This document shows, one piece after another, positions 21,830 through 33,635 of a DNA stretch of 64,000 nt. The notes under the pieces were generated by a model that worked only from the letters and a program-made list of their open reading frames with translations, was not told the DNA's origin and ran no database searches. Location: assembly GCF_020497125.1 (NCBI RefSeq), contig NC_059072.1:74531697-74595696 (forward strand). Direction: 5' to 3'. Origin of the DNA: Mauremys mutica (lineage: Eukaryota; Chordata; Testudines; Geoemydidae). A program made the translations under genes and the position numbers. Numbering within the stretch: the stretch's first letter is position 1; each line of letters opens with the position of its first letter.

Positions 21830-23389
21830 AAGAAAAACAACTATCAATTGACCAAAGACAATGAGGGCAACTTAACAATGAAGACATCAGAACAATTAAA
21901 TATATGGAGGCAGTACTTTAATCAAGCGCTAGCTGGTGAACCACTGGCCAATCCCCAACACAGCGAGGAAGGAAAAGATGTGAACATTGAACTAGGACCT
22001 ATCACCAGAGTAGAAGTAGAGACAAGAGTCAGTCAGTTAAAAAGTGGAAAGCCACCAAATCCAGGTAACTTTCCAATGCAGGCTCTCAAGGCATATTTGC
22101 AGAACAAAATGGACATTTTGATAGGCCTCTTACAAAAGATATGGGAAGAAAAAATACCAAATGAGTGAAAAGTTGGTCATACAGTGAAACAGCCAAAGAA
22201 AGGAGACCTCAGTCAGGGGGACAATCAAGTTTTGTCTATCCCAAGCAAGGTATTTACATTCACTATTCAAGACAAAAAAGAAAGCAGTAGATTCAAGGTT
22301 ACAACAGGAACAGGCAGGTTTCAGACAGAAGAAATTATTTTTAGATTAAATAGTAACGCTACATATCTTCATAAAACTGTTGATCGACTGGCAGTCACAG
22401 CTTTTACACTAATTTTACGGATTTCCAAAAAGCCTTTGATACAGTGGCTAGAACAGTTTTATGGAAGTTGCTATGCCACTGTGGAATCCCACAGAAACTT
22501 ACAATCATCATTTAGAGCTTCTATGACAATATGACATGCCAATAACACAGAACAACAAACTGACTAAGCCATCTGATGATACTACTGGCATCAGACAAGG
22601 ATATCTTATGCCACCCATGACCCTTCTACTGGTAGTGGAAAGATCACAGAACAACCAAAGGGGTATACAATGGACTTTCAGACAGAAGTTAAAAGATGCT
22701 GATTTGCAGAGGACATCAACCTGCTACTACTTAGCCATAGACACATGCAGGCCAAAACAATGATATTCAGGCCTAAGTACAATTAGTAGGTTTGAAAATC
22801 AACACAAACAAAATTAAAACCATGAGAATCAACACACAAGAAACACCAATACCCTTTCTGGGACTGACATAGAAGCGTTCTGATGTTTCACATGTGTTGG
22901 GAGTATCATAAGAGAAAGAGGTGGAACAGATAAATACATCAAAGCCAGAACAGCAAAAGCCAGACATGCCTCTGTAATTCTAAAGCTGATTTGGAAAAAC
23001 AGAAATCTTGCCCACCAAACTAAACTGTGATTATTTAACACCACTTTAAAATCTGTCTTCCGATATGAAACTTGGAGGCTTATTAAACCCTTAATACTTA
23101 AACTTAATGTTTTAATAAACGGCTGCCTGAGATATCTGATGGCAAGAAAAAAATCACAAAGAAAGGACTCTGGAGGAGGAGGAAACAGAAACCGAAAGGT
23201 CAGAATATTATGGAACAAAAATGAAGATTACTAGGACATACATAAAGAAAAGACCTGAACAATATAACAAAACAGGCATTAGACTGGAACCCCCCAGAGC
23301 CAGAGGTAAGGAGGTAAACCCCGGATAACATGGAAATGCCCAATAGAAGAAGAACTGAAAGCTATCAAAATGCTATGGGTAGAAGCTAA
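21830..23389 (+). pseudogene. RTE-type LINE reverse transcriptase, broken
   Basis: The pieces in order are: a pre-RT region (21848-22168: LNIWRQYFNQALAGEP, SQLKSGKPP); the RT start KQPKKGDLSQ (22184 on); a palm region with ISKKPLIQWLEQFYG; a motif-B-like region DTTGIRQGYLMPPMT (22536-22763); and a decayed thumb and C-terminal part ending near EELKAIKMLWVEA at 23386. This order and style fit the RTE clade. Stops and shifts occur throughout, and the YADD box reads as a disrupted AED-like stretch. The reading frame is split by a MITE at 23390 and resumes at 24117. Confidence 0.75.
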
Positions 23390-24113
23390 GGGTATTTCTA
23401 CACTTGCAGAGTTTTTGCGCTGTAAGTTTCACCGGTGACAGGGAACCGGTGAAAGTAAAGCATTGGTTGGTGTACTCACTTAATGCCTCAGGTGTCAGAG
23501 GGTGTTTACATGAGCAACACTTCCATCGCTGATGAGAGCAGTGCTCTAGGGTAGCCATCCCACAGTGCAGTTCTCTCCAGTTTGACGATGGTTCTTGTGG
23601 GAAGGAGGGTGGGGGTGATCGTGGGGCATCCTGGGTCCCTGCACAGCCTCCTCTCCCCAAACACTGATCAGCTCCAGTAGCTCAGCATTGCTCCAAGGAG
23701 GAATTGATTGCTCTGTGGAATAGGCATTATCACCTAGCCAGATAAGTGAGCACTTGCCAAGAAAACAGGAAGGGGAGTTTCAAAATTCCCAGGGCTTTAC
23801 AGGAGAAGGTGTGGATGTCTGTTTACCTGGCAACAGAGCAGTAGAGCTGCTGGCTAGAGTGGTCACCTAGGCATTGTGGGATATCCTCTGGAGGATAAAA
23901 GCTGTGTAAACAGGAAGAATGTGTCTTCACTTGCACATCACTGCAAAAGCATCACCGGTAAGAGCTGTATGCCTCTCCTGGAGGTGGTTTTCTTTTTGCG
24001 GTGAAACTTCTGAGTTTTACTGCAAAAAGTCATTGGCAAGTGTAGACGCTCCCATGGTTTTTGTACAAAAAAAGGGACTTTTTCCACTTTAAATGGAAAG
24101 TGCAGACATGCCC
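23390..24113. mobile_element. PIF/Harbinger MITE inserted in the LINE
   Basis: The termini are gggtatttctacacttgc and aaagtgcagacatgccc. They are flanked by the 3-bp duplication taa (23387-23389 and 24114-24116), the target-site size of PIF/Harbinger. The interior carries inverted caccggtgacagggaaccgg-like segments and no transposase. The LINE coding sequence reads on across the site. Confidence 0.8.
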
Positions 24114-24116
24114 TAA

Positions 24117-24190
24117 GACTGCAACAAGAGATTGTCAAAGTTGGAAGGCGATGGTGAAGCCCTTATGTTCTGCATGGAATAAGGAGGCAT
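24117..24190 (+). pseudogene. RTE-type LINE C-terminal end after the MITE
   Basis: The frame continues directly from the upstream fragment and ends with FCME/CSAWN-type residues (atgttctgcatggaataagg), the usual C-terminus of this LINE type. It shows that the 724-bp MITE is a later insertion. Confidence 0.6.
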
Positions 24191-24814
24191 AAGTTAAATA
24201 AGTCATAACTCCCATTCACTTCAAAGGAGCTGTATCAGGAATGAAAATATATTTGAATTAATATCCTTCAGTATTCCACCTCAGGGGCAAGGAATAGGCA
24301 AGCAATACCTAGGTATACAAGAAATACACTACTAAAAGCAAAGGAGTTACATGAATGCAAAATTATGGTTGACATTTTCAATATAAAATGTTCAGGAAAT
24401 ACAAAGTTATTATTCCAAAAGAAACTGCAACTTGGATCCTTTTGAATATGCTATTTTGTTTTGATGTATACTGTGACAAAATTTAAGCTTAAGGGGTAGA
24501 TTCACTTCCCATTGAACTTAATAGAAAGACTCTCATGGACTTTCATGGGAGTTGAATTAAGCCCTAATATGGGATTTTATATTTATATAGGTCAAGATTT
24601 TAAAAAATGATTAGAAATTGTGAGCATCTTGCTTTTTGGGTTTCCAGTATGCAAAATCTTAAAGGGACCCAATTTAGAAAACACTGAACACTGACTATGC
24701 CCAGTACTGTGAACACTTTAGTACTCTCTCTAGTACTGAACCCTGGCCACATCAGAATACATCTGAAACTCTAGAGACATTTAACTGTTGTGCACTTTGG
24801 AGCATCAGAAGTAT
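24191..24814. other. Unannotated intronic DNA
   Basis: AT-rich sequence without exons. It contains two related snippets, ttcacttcccattgaactta and ggactttcatgggagttgaa, of the dispersed near-palindromic type noted elsewhere in the window. Confidence 0.4.
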
Positions 24815-25561
24815 GTAGATTCATGGATTCATAAATTCCAAGGCCAGAAGGGACCATTCTGGTAATCTAGTCTGATTTCGTGTACAATAGAACTTCCCAA
24901 ATATAATTACTAGAATTACCAGATTTTAGAAAAACATCCAATCTTGATTTAAAATTACCAGTGAGGGAGTATCCACCATGACACTAGATAAATTGTTCCA
25001 ATAGTTAGTTACCTTCACTGTTAAAAAATTATGCCTTATATCCAGTCGGAATTTGTCTAGCTTCAACTTCCAGCTATTGGATTGTATTATACCTATCTCT
25101 GCTAGATTGAAGAGCCCATTATCAAACATTTTTCTCTGTGCAGGTACCTACAAACTGTGATCAAGTCATGTTTTAACTGTCTCTTTGTTAAGATAAATAG
25201 CTTGAACTCCTTGAGTCTAAAAGGCACGTTTTCTAATACTTTAATTATTCTTGTGGCTGTTCTTTGAACCCTTTAATTTACCAACATCCTTCTCATCTTG
25301 CAGACACCAGAACTGGCAGTTTCCAGCCGTGGTCAAAACCAGTAACAAATATGGAGGTAATATAATCTCTCAACTCCTACTCAAGTTTCCCCCGTTTATG
25401 TGTCCAAGGATCACATTAGCAGTTTTGGCCATAGCATTGCACTGGGAGCTCATGTTCAGCCAGCCATCTGTATGACCAGAGTTACTGCTTGCCAGGATAG
25501 AGTCTCCCATCCTGTATATATGGCCTACATTTTTTTTCCTAGATGTATGCATTTACACCTA

Positions 25562-25843
25562 GGGTACGTTCAGACTACCCGCCGTATCAGCGGGTAGCCA
25601 TCGATTTATCGGGGATCGCTATATCGCGTCTCGTTGAGACGCGATATAGCGATCCCCGAACGCGCTCCCCGTCGACTCCGGAACTCCACCAGAGTGAGCA
25701 GCAGTAGTGAAGTCAAAGGGGGAGCCGCGGCCATCGATCCCGCGCTGTGAGGACGGGAGGTAAGTCGGAATAAGATACGTTGATTTCAGCTACGGTGAAG
25801 TTGCGTATCTTACATCGACACCCCTCCCAGTGTAGACCAGGCC
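25562..25843. mobile_element. PIF/Harbinger MITE nested in CR1
   Basis: The termini are gggtacgttcagactaccc and cagtgtagaccaggcc, with the 3-bp duplication cta (25559-25561 and 25844-25846). A long internal hairpin is visible: atcggggatcgctatatcgc pairs with gcgatatagcgatccccg around cgtctcgttgagacg. It belongs to the same family as 43376-44072 (shared tctacactacccgc and cgtcgactcc strings). Confidence 0.85.
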
Positions 25844-26067
25844 CTAGTCTTATTCAAATGCATAATGACCAGGTAACCCAGGTTACCAAGTGAGCCAGAT
25901 CACTCTGTATCAGTGACCCGCCCTCTTCATTATTTATCACTCCCCCAAATTTTTGTCAAATCTGCAATTTTATCAGTGATGTTTTCTTTCAGGCAATTGA
26001 TAAAAATGTTAAATAGCATAAGCCCAAGAACCTATCCTTAAGAGACTCCACAAGAAATACTCTCTCT

Positions 26068-26414
26068 TTTAGTAAAAACTATTTCCCCATGCTAATTTTG
26101 CCCCTACTGTTACTTATACCTTCTCGTCAGCTATTTGAAATGGGCCATCCACATTACCACTACAAAAGTTTTTTTTCTCCTGCTGATAATAGCCTACCTT
26201 AATTGATTAGTCTCATTAGAGTTGGTATAGCAACACCCATTTTTTGCATGTTCTCTGTGTATATATATCTTCCTACTGTATTTTCCACTGCATGCATCCG
26301 ATGAAGTGGGCTGTAGCCCATGAAAGCTTATGCCCAAGTATATTTTTTAGTCTCTAAGGTGCCACAAGTACTCATTTTTTTTGCTGATACAGACTAACAC
26401 GGCTACCACTCTGA
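26068..26414 (+). mobile_element. Penelope-like element 3' tail, forward copy
   Basis: It contains atccgatgaagtgggctgta, gcccatgaaagcttatgc, ctctaaggtgccacaagtac and ends agactaacacggctaccact-ctga. This is the forward tail whose inverse begins the copies at 2497 and 21423. The flanks actctctct (26059-26067) and aatctctct (26415-26423) agree at eight of nine bases. No GIY-YIG coding sequence is retained and there is no inverted arm. Confidence 0.8.
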
Positions 26415-27050
26415 AATCTCTCTCAGTGACAATTCCCCATTTACAATTACATTTTGAGACCTATCAGTTAGCCAGTTTTAATCCATCTAACATGTGCCAA
26501 GTTAATTTTATATTGTTTATATTTAATCAAAATGTTATGACACCAAGTCAAATGCCTTACAGAAGCAAAGTATAGTACATCAACACTATTACCTTTATCA
26601 ACCAAATTTGTAATCACATCCAAAACAAAAATCAGATTAGTTTAACAAGATCTATTTTCACCCCCATGTTGATTGGCATTAATTATATTATCATCCTTTA
26701 ATTCTTTATTAATCAGGTCTTTTATTAGTCATTCCATTGTCTTGCATGGGATCGATATCAGACTGACAGGCTTATAATTACCAAGATCATCACATTCATC
26801 CTTTTTAAATACTGGCACAACATTAGCTTTCTTCCAGTCTTCTGGAACTTTCCCATTGTTCCAAAACTTATTAAAAATCAACATGAATGGTCCAGCGACA
26901 TCCTCATCAAGCTCGTCTTGGATTCAAATTATCTGAACCCGCTGATTTAAAATATCTAAGTTTAGCAGCTCCTGATTAACATCCTCCTGAGATACTAGTG
27001 GAATGGAAAGAGTGTTATCATCATGATACACACACTTTTTATATTAGATT

Positions 27051-27599
27051 AAGGAAGCAATATATTTTTGTACCAGGTGGCAGTTACTAAGGTAACCATC
27101 CAAGTAACATGAAAACAAATAAAATATATTATTTATTATATTCTAGGACATCTTGTGACTGGAAATTAACAATTTCTCAGACAACATAACTGGCTATTTT
27201 AGCAGATCAACAAAATTTGAATTTTTGGCACATTTTAGTAAAATATATTTCTGCCTGAAAGAAATTTGAAAAAAAAAAATTCCCAACCTCAACCCCAAAA
27301 TATGACCTTTCAGTCAAAAATGTGAAATGTCATGGATTTTTTTTGTTAAAGTGGACTTTTTCAAAATTATAAACTAAACAAGAAAATCTTGATTTTTAAA
27401 GTATTTGAATTTTGTTTCACATAATACCATCCTTCAAGAGATGGAGGTTATTGTAAGTATATATTGGTGCTGAAACAAAATTATTGCATAAAATTCAGTG
27501 TTTCACATATAACAATTATAAATACATTATAACAACTTTGCATTTTTTGCATGACACATAATATTACACTTCCTGTGACTTTCATAGCTGAAAGAAATA
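27051..27599. other. AT-rich DNA, probable decayed DNA transposon
   Basis: The region is rich in aaaattt/aaattt strings (27210-27400), similar in character to 31200-31400. No boundaries, duplications or coding content were identified. Confidence 0.3.
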
Positions 27600-28436
27600 G
27601 AGCTAATCTACACTACCACTCATGTGATAACTCAAAAAAATTAATCGTGATTAAAAAAATTAATTGCGATTAATCGCACTGTTAAACAATAGAATCTGAA
27701 TTGGATGTTTTTCTACATTTTAAAATATATTGACTTCAATTACAACACAGAATACAAAGTGTAAAGTGCTCACTTTATATTATTATTTTTATTACAAATA
27801 TTTGCCCTGTAAAAATGCATTGGTCCGCACCGTTTTGGATCATTATTGAGCAGAACCCATCATCCTCATGGACATATGTCCTCTGGAATGGTGGTTGAAG
27901 CATGAAGGGACAGATGAATCTTTAGCATATCTGGCACATAAATATCTTGTGATGCCAGTGCCATGCGAATACCTGTTCTCACTTTCAGGTGACATTGTAA
28001 ACGAGAAGAAGACAGCATTATCTCCTGCAAATATAAACAAACTTGATTGGCTGAACGTGAAGTAGGATTGAGTGGACTTGTAGGCTCTAAAGTTTTACAT
28101 TGTTTTATTTTTGAGTGCAATTTTTTTGTACATAATTCTACATTTGTAAGTTCAACTTTCATGATAAAGAGACTGTACTACAGTACTTGTAATGGGGGAA
28201 TTGAAAAATACTATTTCTTTTGGTTTTATATAGTGTAAATATTTGTAATAAAAAAGAAATCTAAAGTACGTTTTGTATTCTGTGTTGTAACTGAAATCAA
28301 TGTATTTGAAAATGTAGAAAACATCCCAAAATATTTAAATAAATGGTATTCTATTATTGTTTAACAACACAATTTTTTTATTGCGTGATTATTCACAATT
28401 TTTTTTAATAGCTTGACAGCCCTAGTTATAATGCCC
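27600..28436 (+). mobile_element. Internally deleted hAT transposon with long inverted ends
   Basis: The left end (about 27630-27780) and right end (about 28262-28436) are imperfect inverted repeats of about 150 bp. They share, on opposite strands, ctgttaaacaatagaat-, ggatgtttttctacattt- and ttacaacacagaatacaaa-like strings. Between them survives the 3' end of a transposase gene. The outermost right sequence is tagcttgacagccctag. A target duplication could not be assigned. Confidence 0.72.
27868..28065 (+). pseudogene. hAT transposase C-terminal dimerisation domain remnant
   Basis: A 65-codon frame reads LEWWLKHEGTDESLAYLAHK, then YLVMPVPCEYLFSLSGDIVN, EKKTALSPANINKL and DWLN. This is the hAT family C-terminal dimerisation signature: a W-W start, LA..YL, P.P.E..FS..G, and a LSP.N...L end. 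It normally sits at the end of a roughly 600-residue enzyme. The zinc finger and catalytic core are absent, so the ATG here is not an original start. Stop codon at the expected family terminus. Confidence 0.75.
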
Positions 28437-28469
28437 ATTGCCTACAGAACTTGAAAATCATAGTTTGGC

Positions 28470-29044
28470 TATTTATTGAGTAGGCGCATACGGATGTACA
28501 GACTTTCAGGCCAGAAGTGACCATAATGATCATCATCTAGTTTGACCTTGTACATAACACAAGCCAAAGAATCTCATGCACTTTCTGCATCAAGCCTGTA
28601 ACTTCTACTTGAGCTATAATGTATCTTTTAGAAAAATATCCAATCTTGATTTAAAAATGTCAAGTGATGGAGAATTCAGCACATCTTTGGGTAAGTTATT
28701 CCAGGGGTTAATTACCCTCACTGTTAAAATATTTTTCTAGTCTGAATATGTCTAGCTTGAGCTACCAACCAGTGGATCTAGTGATATCTTTTTTCTATTA
28801 AAGAGTCATCTACTATTAGAAATCTATTTCCCAAATAGGCACTTGTAGACCGTGATTGAATAAACCTAAACTTTCTTCTGGATAAACTAAATAGACTGAG
28901 CTTCTTAAGGCTCTCAATATATGGCATGTTTTCCAGACCTCAAATCATTCTTGTAGTTCTTTTCTGAATCCTTTCCAATATTTCAACATCCTTTTTAAAG
29001 TGTGGACATGAGAACTGGACACAGTATTCCAATTGTGGTTTCAC
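28470..29044 (-). mobile_element. CR1-family LINE 3' region
   Basis: The plus-strand reading has tcaggccagaagtgaccata (inverted 3' UTR), ccaatcttgatttaaaaatg, gttaattaccctcactgtta, and tggacacagtattccaattg. This parallels the CR1 copy at 24815-25140 line by line. It is cut at 29044 by a PIF-type element. Confidence 0.75.
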
Positions 29045-29248
29045 TAAGGCCTGGTCCACACTACATGGTTAGGGTGACACAAGGCAGCTTATATCTAGCT
29101 GTGGATGCGTCTACACTTAAATTTCACTCCCACCTACGTAATGGCTCCGCTACACTGACTTGATAACACCACCTCCCCAAGAAGCATAAAGTTAAGGTTG
29201 ATGTAGTTAAGTTTATGCAGTGTCAGCGTAGATGCTACGTTACTTATA

Positions 29249-29749
29249 CACCTCTACTCTGATATAATGCGGTCCTCGGGAGACAAAAAATCTCACCGCA
29301 TTATAGGTGAGACCGCGTTATATCAAACTTGCTTTGCCCCACCCCATTCCTCATTCCCTGACCGCCCTCTCCAGAGAGCCCCATCCCTAATCATCTGCAG
29401 GACCCCACCCCCTACCCAACCCCCCTGTCCCCTGACTGCTCCGACCCCTAATCACCCCACCCCATCCCCCCACCCCCTGACAGGCACTCACCGGCAGCAG
29501 CGGGAAGCGGAGCTGCCTGGCTCCAGTCCGCTCCACTCTGCCAGCTCCCAGCCGCAGTGCTCCACTTCCCGCCATCGGTGAGTGCAGGGAGGTTGGGGAA
29601 AGGATGCCCCCACACACTCACCTGCGGCGGGAAGAGGAGCGACATGGCACCAGTCCGCTCCACTCTGCCACCTCCCAGTGTGTCAGAGCTTTACCGCGTT
29701 GTATGCAAACCCGCGTTATATCGGGTAGCATTATATCGGGGTAGAGGTG
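29249..29749. mobile_element. Tc1/mariner-type MITE (TA target duplication)
   Basis: The terminal inverted repeats cacctctactctgatataa and, on the other strand, cacctctaccccgatataa match at all but two of 22 positions. They are flanked by TA on each side (29247-29248 and 29750-29751). A subterminal ccgcgttatatc motif occurs near both ends. The interior is C-rich filler, giving a Pro/Thr ORF on plus and Gly-rich ORFs on minus that are not genes. Confidence 0.85.
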
Positions 29750-29973
29750 TATTGACTGTTATTGGCTTCCAGGAACTGTCCCACAATGCCCCATAGGGAC
29801 TGCTCTGGTCACTGTTGTGAACTCCACTGCCCAGAGGCCAAGTGTACAGGAAGCCTCCCCTCCCCTTTAAAGCTCTGCATATTTTTGAAATGCCTTTTCC
29901 TGGTTGCCAGGCTTGGCAAGCACACCTAGCAGCTCTACACTGTTGTGTGCAATTGCCTAGCTGACCATGCTGA

Positions 29974-30340
29974 CTACACGCTGCAGAGGCACTCCTGCCT
30001 GGAGTACAAAGGAGGTGTTGGATCTCCTGGGTGTGTGAGAAGAGGCGGTGCAGGCACAGCTCTGATCCAACTGTAGAAACACTGACATCTACTAGCAGAT
30101 TGCTCGAGAGGAGAAGAGCTATAAGAGGCATCAGCAGCAGTGCCGTGTGAAAGCCCAGAAGCTGTGGCAGTGGACAAGGCGGCAATGGAGGCCAACAATT
30201 GATCTTGTGTGGAGCCACAGACCTCCTGCTTTTACAAAAAGTGGCATGCCATCCTCGCCAGAGACCCTCAAGAGCCCTGTGAATACTTCCAAGTAGACCA
30301 AGTCACAGGCTCCCAAAGTGAACAGTGAGGAGGACTATGG
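29974..30340 (+). pseudogene. Myb/SANT-like DNA-binding domain remnant of a Harbinger-type element
   Basis: A conceptual plus-strand reading gives a W..KEVLDLL opening, then EEAVQAQL, a RN-DIY-QIA stretch, QQCRVKAQKLWQW, and a PPAF/SSPET-type tail. This is the pattern of the trihelix/Myb-like protein that accompanies PIF/Harbinger transposases and helps recognise the termini. In-frame stops interrupt it at least three times, so it is a relic. Distinguishing it from a captured host Myb/SANT gene would need a search, but the surrounding PIF termini favour the transposon. Confidence 0.6.
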
Positions 30341-30810
30341 GGACAGGTGACGGGGATCCAGCTGCTCAGCAAGCCAGGTCATGTTTGATTTTAGCACAGT
30401 CCAGCCAGACCTGACTGTTGAGCACAGGTGAGCCTGATGCAGGGGAAGGAACCTCTGGTAAGGATGCAGTTTGCTTTGAAATTACAAGTTTGGAACCCCC
30501 CCAGTAGCAGGACACATCTGTTGATTTACGATTTTTTACTTGTGCTAGAAGTAGTAGTGGAACAAGCAAGAGAGACAGAGTTGCTATCCGCTTTTCATTC
30601 CTCTCTAGAGTTAGGCAGAGGGGGCAACATGGATCAGTATGTTTATGTCCACTGGGATGTCTCGTGAATCCTCCGTAGAGATCTCAACTTTCCCTTGCAT
30701 ACGTAGACAGCAGAATGTAAAAGAATCAATAGGGAAGCTTGGAATATAGGAGAGAGATTTGCTATTTTCTATTTTAAGAAGACAGAGTTAGCAACACTAA
30801 CAATTAGCAA

Positions 30811-30885
30811 AAGAACATAAAAATAGCCATACTAAATCAGACCTGTGGTTCATCTAACCCAGTGTCCTGCCTCCAATGACTTTTT
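30811..30885 (-). mobile_element. Short CR1 3' fragment
   Basis: The reading aacataaaaatagccatac, taaatcagacctgtggttca, tctaacccagtgtcctgcct is the inverted CR1 3' UTR start, as at 16590. Very short copy. Confidence 0.7.
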
Positions 30886-33399
30886 GATAGAAAATGCAGT
30901 TTCCACACATGAAAAAATTTAATTCTGCTAAAAATCCTGATTCTTCTCTCAGGAAAATTCAAACAAAATATATATTTGTTTGTTGAACTGAACCAAAATG
31001 TTTCATTCTGAGTTAGTGCTAAATCAAACTGCATGTACCTATGATGAAAGAATGCATCATGTAGTCCCGAGATATAGTCCAGCCAGGGAGCCCAGCCCCC
31101 AAGGAGAATGGGGACAAGAGGTATGCAAGCTATAACTCCAATAAGATACTGCAGCACTATAAGCAGGTGCATTTTAATGTCTGACTGACCTGAAATATTT
31201 CAATTTGGTTTAACACACTGAAATTATATGTTTCATTCCAATACAAAATCTAGAAATTTTCCTTATAAAATGTTTTCAGAAAATTTTCATTCCATGAAAA
31301 TAATCATTATTTCCACTTTTTGTCCCAATTTGAGGCAAAACCAAATGTCGAAATATTGGCATTTTGTGCAGTATGAAAGTTCCAGTTTTTTGCTGAGCTC
31401 TACTTCCAAGCATGGAGCTTAGCATGGCTCAAAACAGAAGATGTGGCTGGCAAAGGAAGTAGGGAATGTGATGTTTTCTGCTCAGTGGGGAAACTTGGTT
31501 TTAGTATTCTTGGGGAGTCATGTCATTCACTAGCTTAATAAAGGTGCATATATTTGTCAACTAGTAAAATTTTATAAGAAATGAAGGAATAGATGACTAG
31601 CTTTTATTTACAGTATGTCTGACCCACACCGATTACATAAATAAAGATGCACGCACAATGTAGACTACTTTTGAGAATGCTACTGCAGCCTTCTGAAAAG
31701 TAAACTTTCAGGATACAAGGCAAATGCAACTAATCCAAGTTTAAAGCTTATATATAGAAATGCGAATAAATAAGGAAAGTGATTAGTATTGTAAGTAGAA
31801 TTAATGTCACATTCACCACACCACTAAACAAAGTGCAAAATTTGAGAACAGCAGTTCTACTCATGTCAGCAATTTGCCAAACTGCACTTTGTATTTGCAT
31901 TTTACCTTATTAACATGGGGCAGCAAAGAGAGGAGGAGACAGAAATAGCTTCATGGATGGCTAAAATCAAATTCCATATGAAATCTTGTTCTAAATTTCT
32001 CATTTTTCCCCTCAGAGGCAAATCCTTTATCCAAATTCCATACCTGTGGTTATCTCATAGCCCTGATACACTAACTTCTAGAAGGACTGGACCTAAACTT
32101 TCTCCTCCTCACTCTGGGTTACCTGAAGGGTATCGCTCCCTTTACTCTCCCCTCCATACTGGTTATCTGGAAGGAAGAACCACACTTTCCTCTTTCTAGT
32201 TCTCCCTTCTTCCTGGCTACTAGAGTATGTTTTTTTCCATCCTCTTGTAGGCTATTCTGGAAACTGCTTTTCCACACACCCTCAATGGGACAAGAAGAAA
32301 TTCTTTCCTACTACTTAGACTCTGGATACCCCAGTCACTGTTCTGGCTGGTACTTCAAGAGCACCAAACAGCAGGACCCAAAAGTGCTGGTCAATAATGA
32401 TGTGCCAACTGTACCAGAACAGGCTTACAACAAACTTTGCCTCCCAGCCTCCTCCTGTGCAATACCCTATGCATCGCAGCGGAACTATTCATCTGTTTTC
32501 CATTTAAACAAAAATATGTTCTCATAACCAGAACTTCCAAGCAGACAATCTTATATAGAGTGCACAAACTGCAAAATCTTATACCTTGTTCTTTTTAAAC
32601 GGATAGACTAGCATGGTCTTCAGTTTGCATAATTGATATGGATGAGAATCAGAGGGGGATAAATATCTTTTAGAGGAGTCCTAGGATGTCCCTTGGAAAT
32701 TATTTTGAAAATTAGTAATTCTTGGTGCAAAGGCAAAAAATTTACTCTTCACAACTATTTTTACGAGGCCCAGAAATGTGTGTTCTCAGGCATAGATTGT
32801 GTAGAGGGGTGAACTCCACCAGAAGCAGTGAACTCAAATCACCACAAACTTCCTTTCAGTTTAGCGATAGAATTATTAAGGATAGGTTCCCAGGAACATC
32901 CTCTGGGGCACTACTGGTGTTACTGAGGAGTGCTGATAGCCTCATAATCCTACAGAAACTCAACTAGGCATTAGAATTTACAAGGTGAGATCCTATCATG
33001 TAATTACAATTAAGAAACAATAATGAATAATTGGAATAATAATGGACTATAGTATGAGTTTATTAGAAACTCTTACGTGAGATTGTATTTCATGGTCTAC
33101 AAAGCAAATACAGTTGCTGTGGGCACTGTCATATGGCTTTGAGCACCCTACCCAGCCAGTCATTAAATAGCAAGTTCAAAGGTGCCTCAAGACTGTCATC
33201 CTTATATTGACAAGCAGCCTCTAATTTTTCCAAGACAAAAACTTGCAACCACAATTAGGTGTCTAGAAGTCTAAATCCTGTGGACAATCACAAAAATGGA
33301 GGTTCAATGAGTTCCTTTTAATTATCAATCTATATGTAATAAACAGAATTTTGAGAAGACTTCACTTAGCATCAGAGAGAGGCAAGCACTAGTGGCCTG
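30886..33399. other. Unannotated intronic DNA
   Basis: About 2.5 kb with no recognised exon. The region 31200-31400 is rich in aaaatttt palindromic strings (gaaaattttcattccatgaa), resembling a decayed DNA transposon. ORFs at 31915-32199 and 32285-32527 have no domain signature or suitable splice context. Confidence 0.4.
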
Positions 33400-33635
33400 A
33401 GCAAAGGACTGAGAACGTAAGATCTAAACTGGCTTTCATATAAGCCACCTCTGAGGCACTGGGCAAAACACTCACTCTAACTGCACCAATTTCTCTATCT
33501 GAGACATGAGGACAGTAATGCATACTTACTGACCTCCCATGCATGTCATGGGAATTAATTTACTGTTTATAAAGCATTTTGAACATGTAAAACACTATAC
33601 AGTGCTAAGCACTATTGGTATTATTTAGTAGTTTT
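33400..33635 (+). repeat. MIR-type ancient SINE
   Basis: Signals in order: tgggcaaaacactcactcta, aatttctctatctgagacat, gaggacagtaatgcatactt, and the tail aaagcattttgaacatgtaa with tactatacagtgctaag-like end. The layout matches the MIR at 7985-8175. Confidence 0.7.

Larger units (their letters stand above)
24815..27050 (-). pseudogene. CR1-family LINE, minus strand, with two nested insertions
   Basis: The plus-strand reading starts gattcatggattcataaatt (inverted tail) and aaggccagaagggaccattc (3' UTR). Reading back on the minus strand near 26900-26700 gives WKKANVVPVFKKDE and GNYKPVSLISIP, which are CR1 reverse-transcriptase fingers motifs. The copy is therefore RT through 3' end. It is interrupted by a PIF MITE at 25562-25843 and a Penelope tail at 26068-26414, and carries many stops. 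Confidence 0.8.
29048..30345 (+). mobile_element. PIF/Harbinger-derived element with Myb-like remnant, 3' end not found
   Basis: The left terminus ggcctggtccacactaca follows the trinucleotide taa (29045-29047), as in PIF insertions. It is interrupted at 29249-29749 by a TA-flanked MITE. Beyond that lie tgtcccacaatgccccatag and a degenerate Myb/SANT-like coding stretch (29974-30340). No matching right terminus is visible, so the copy is truncated or its end has decayed. Confidence 0.6.
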
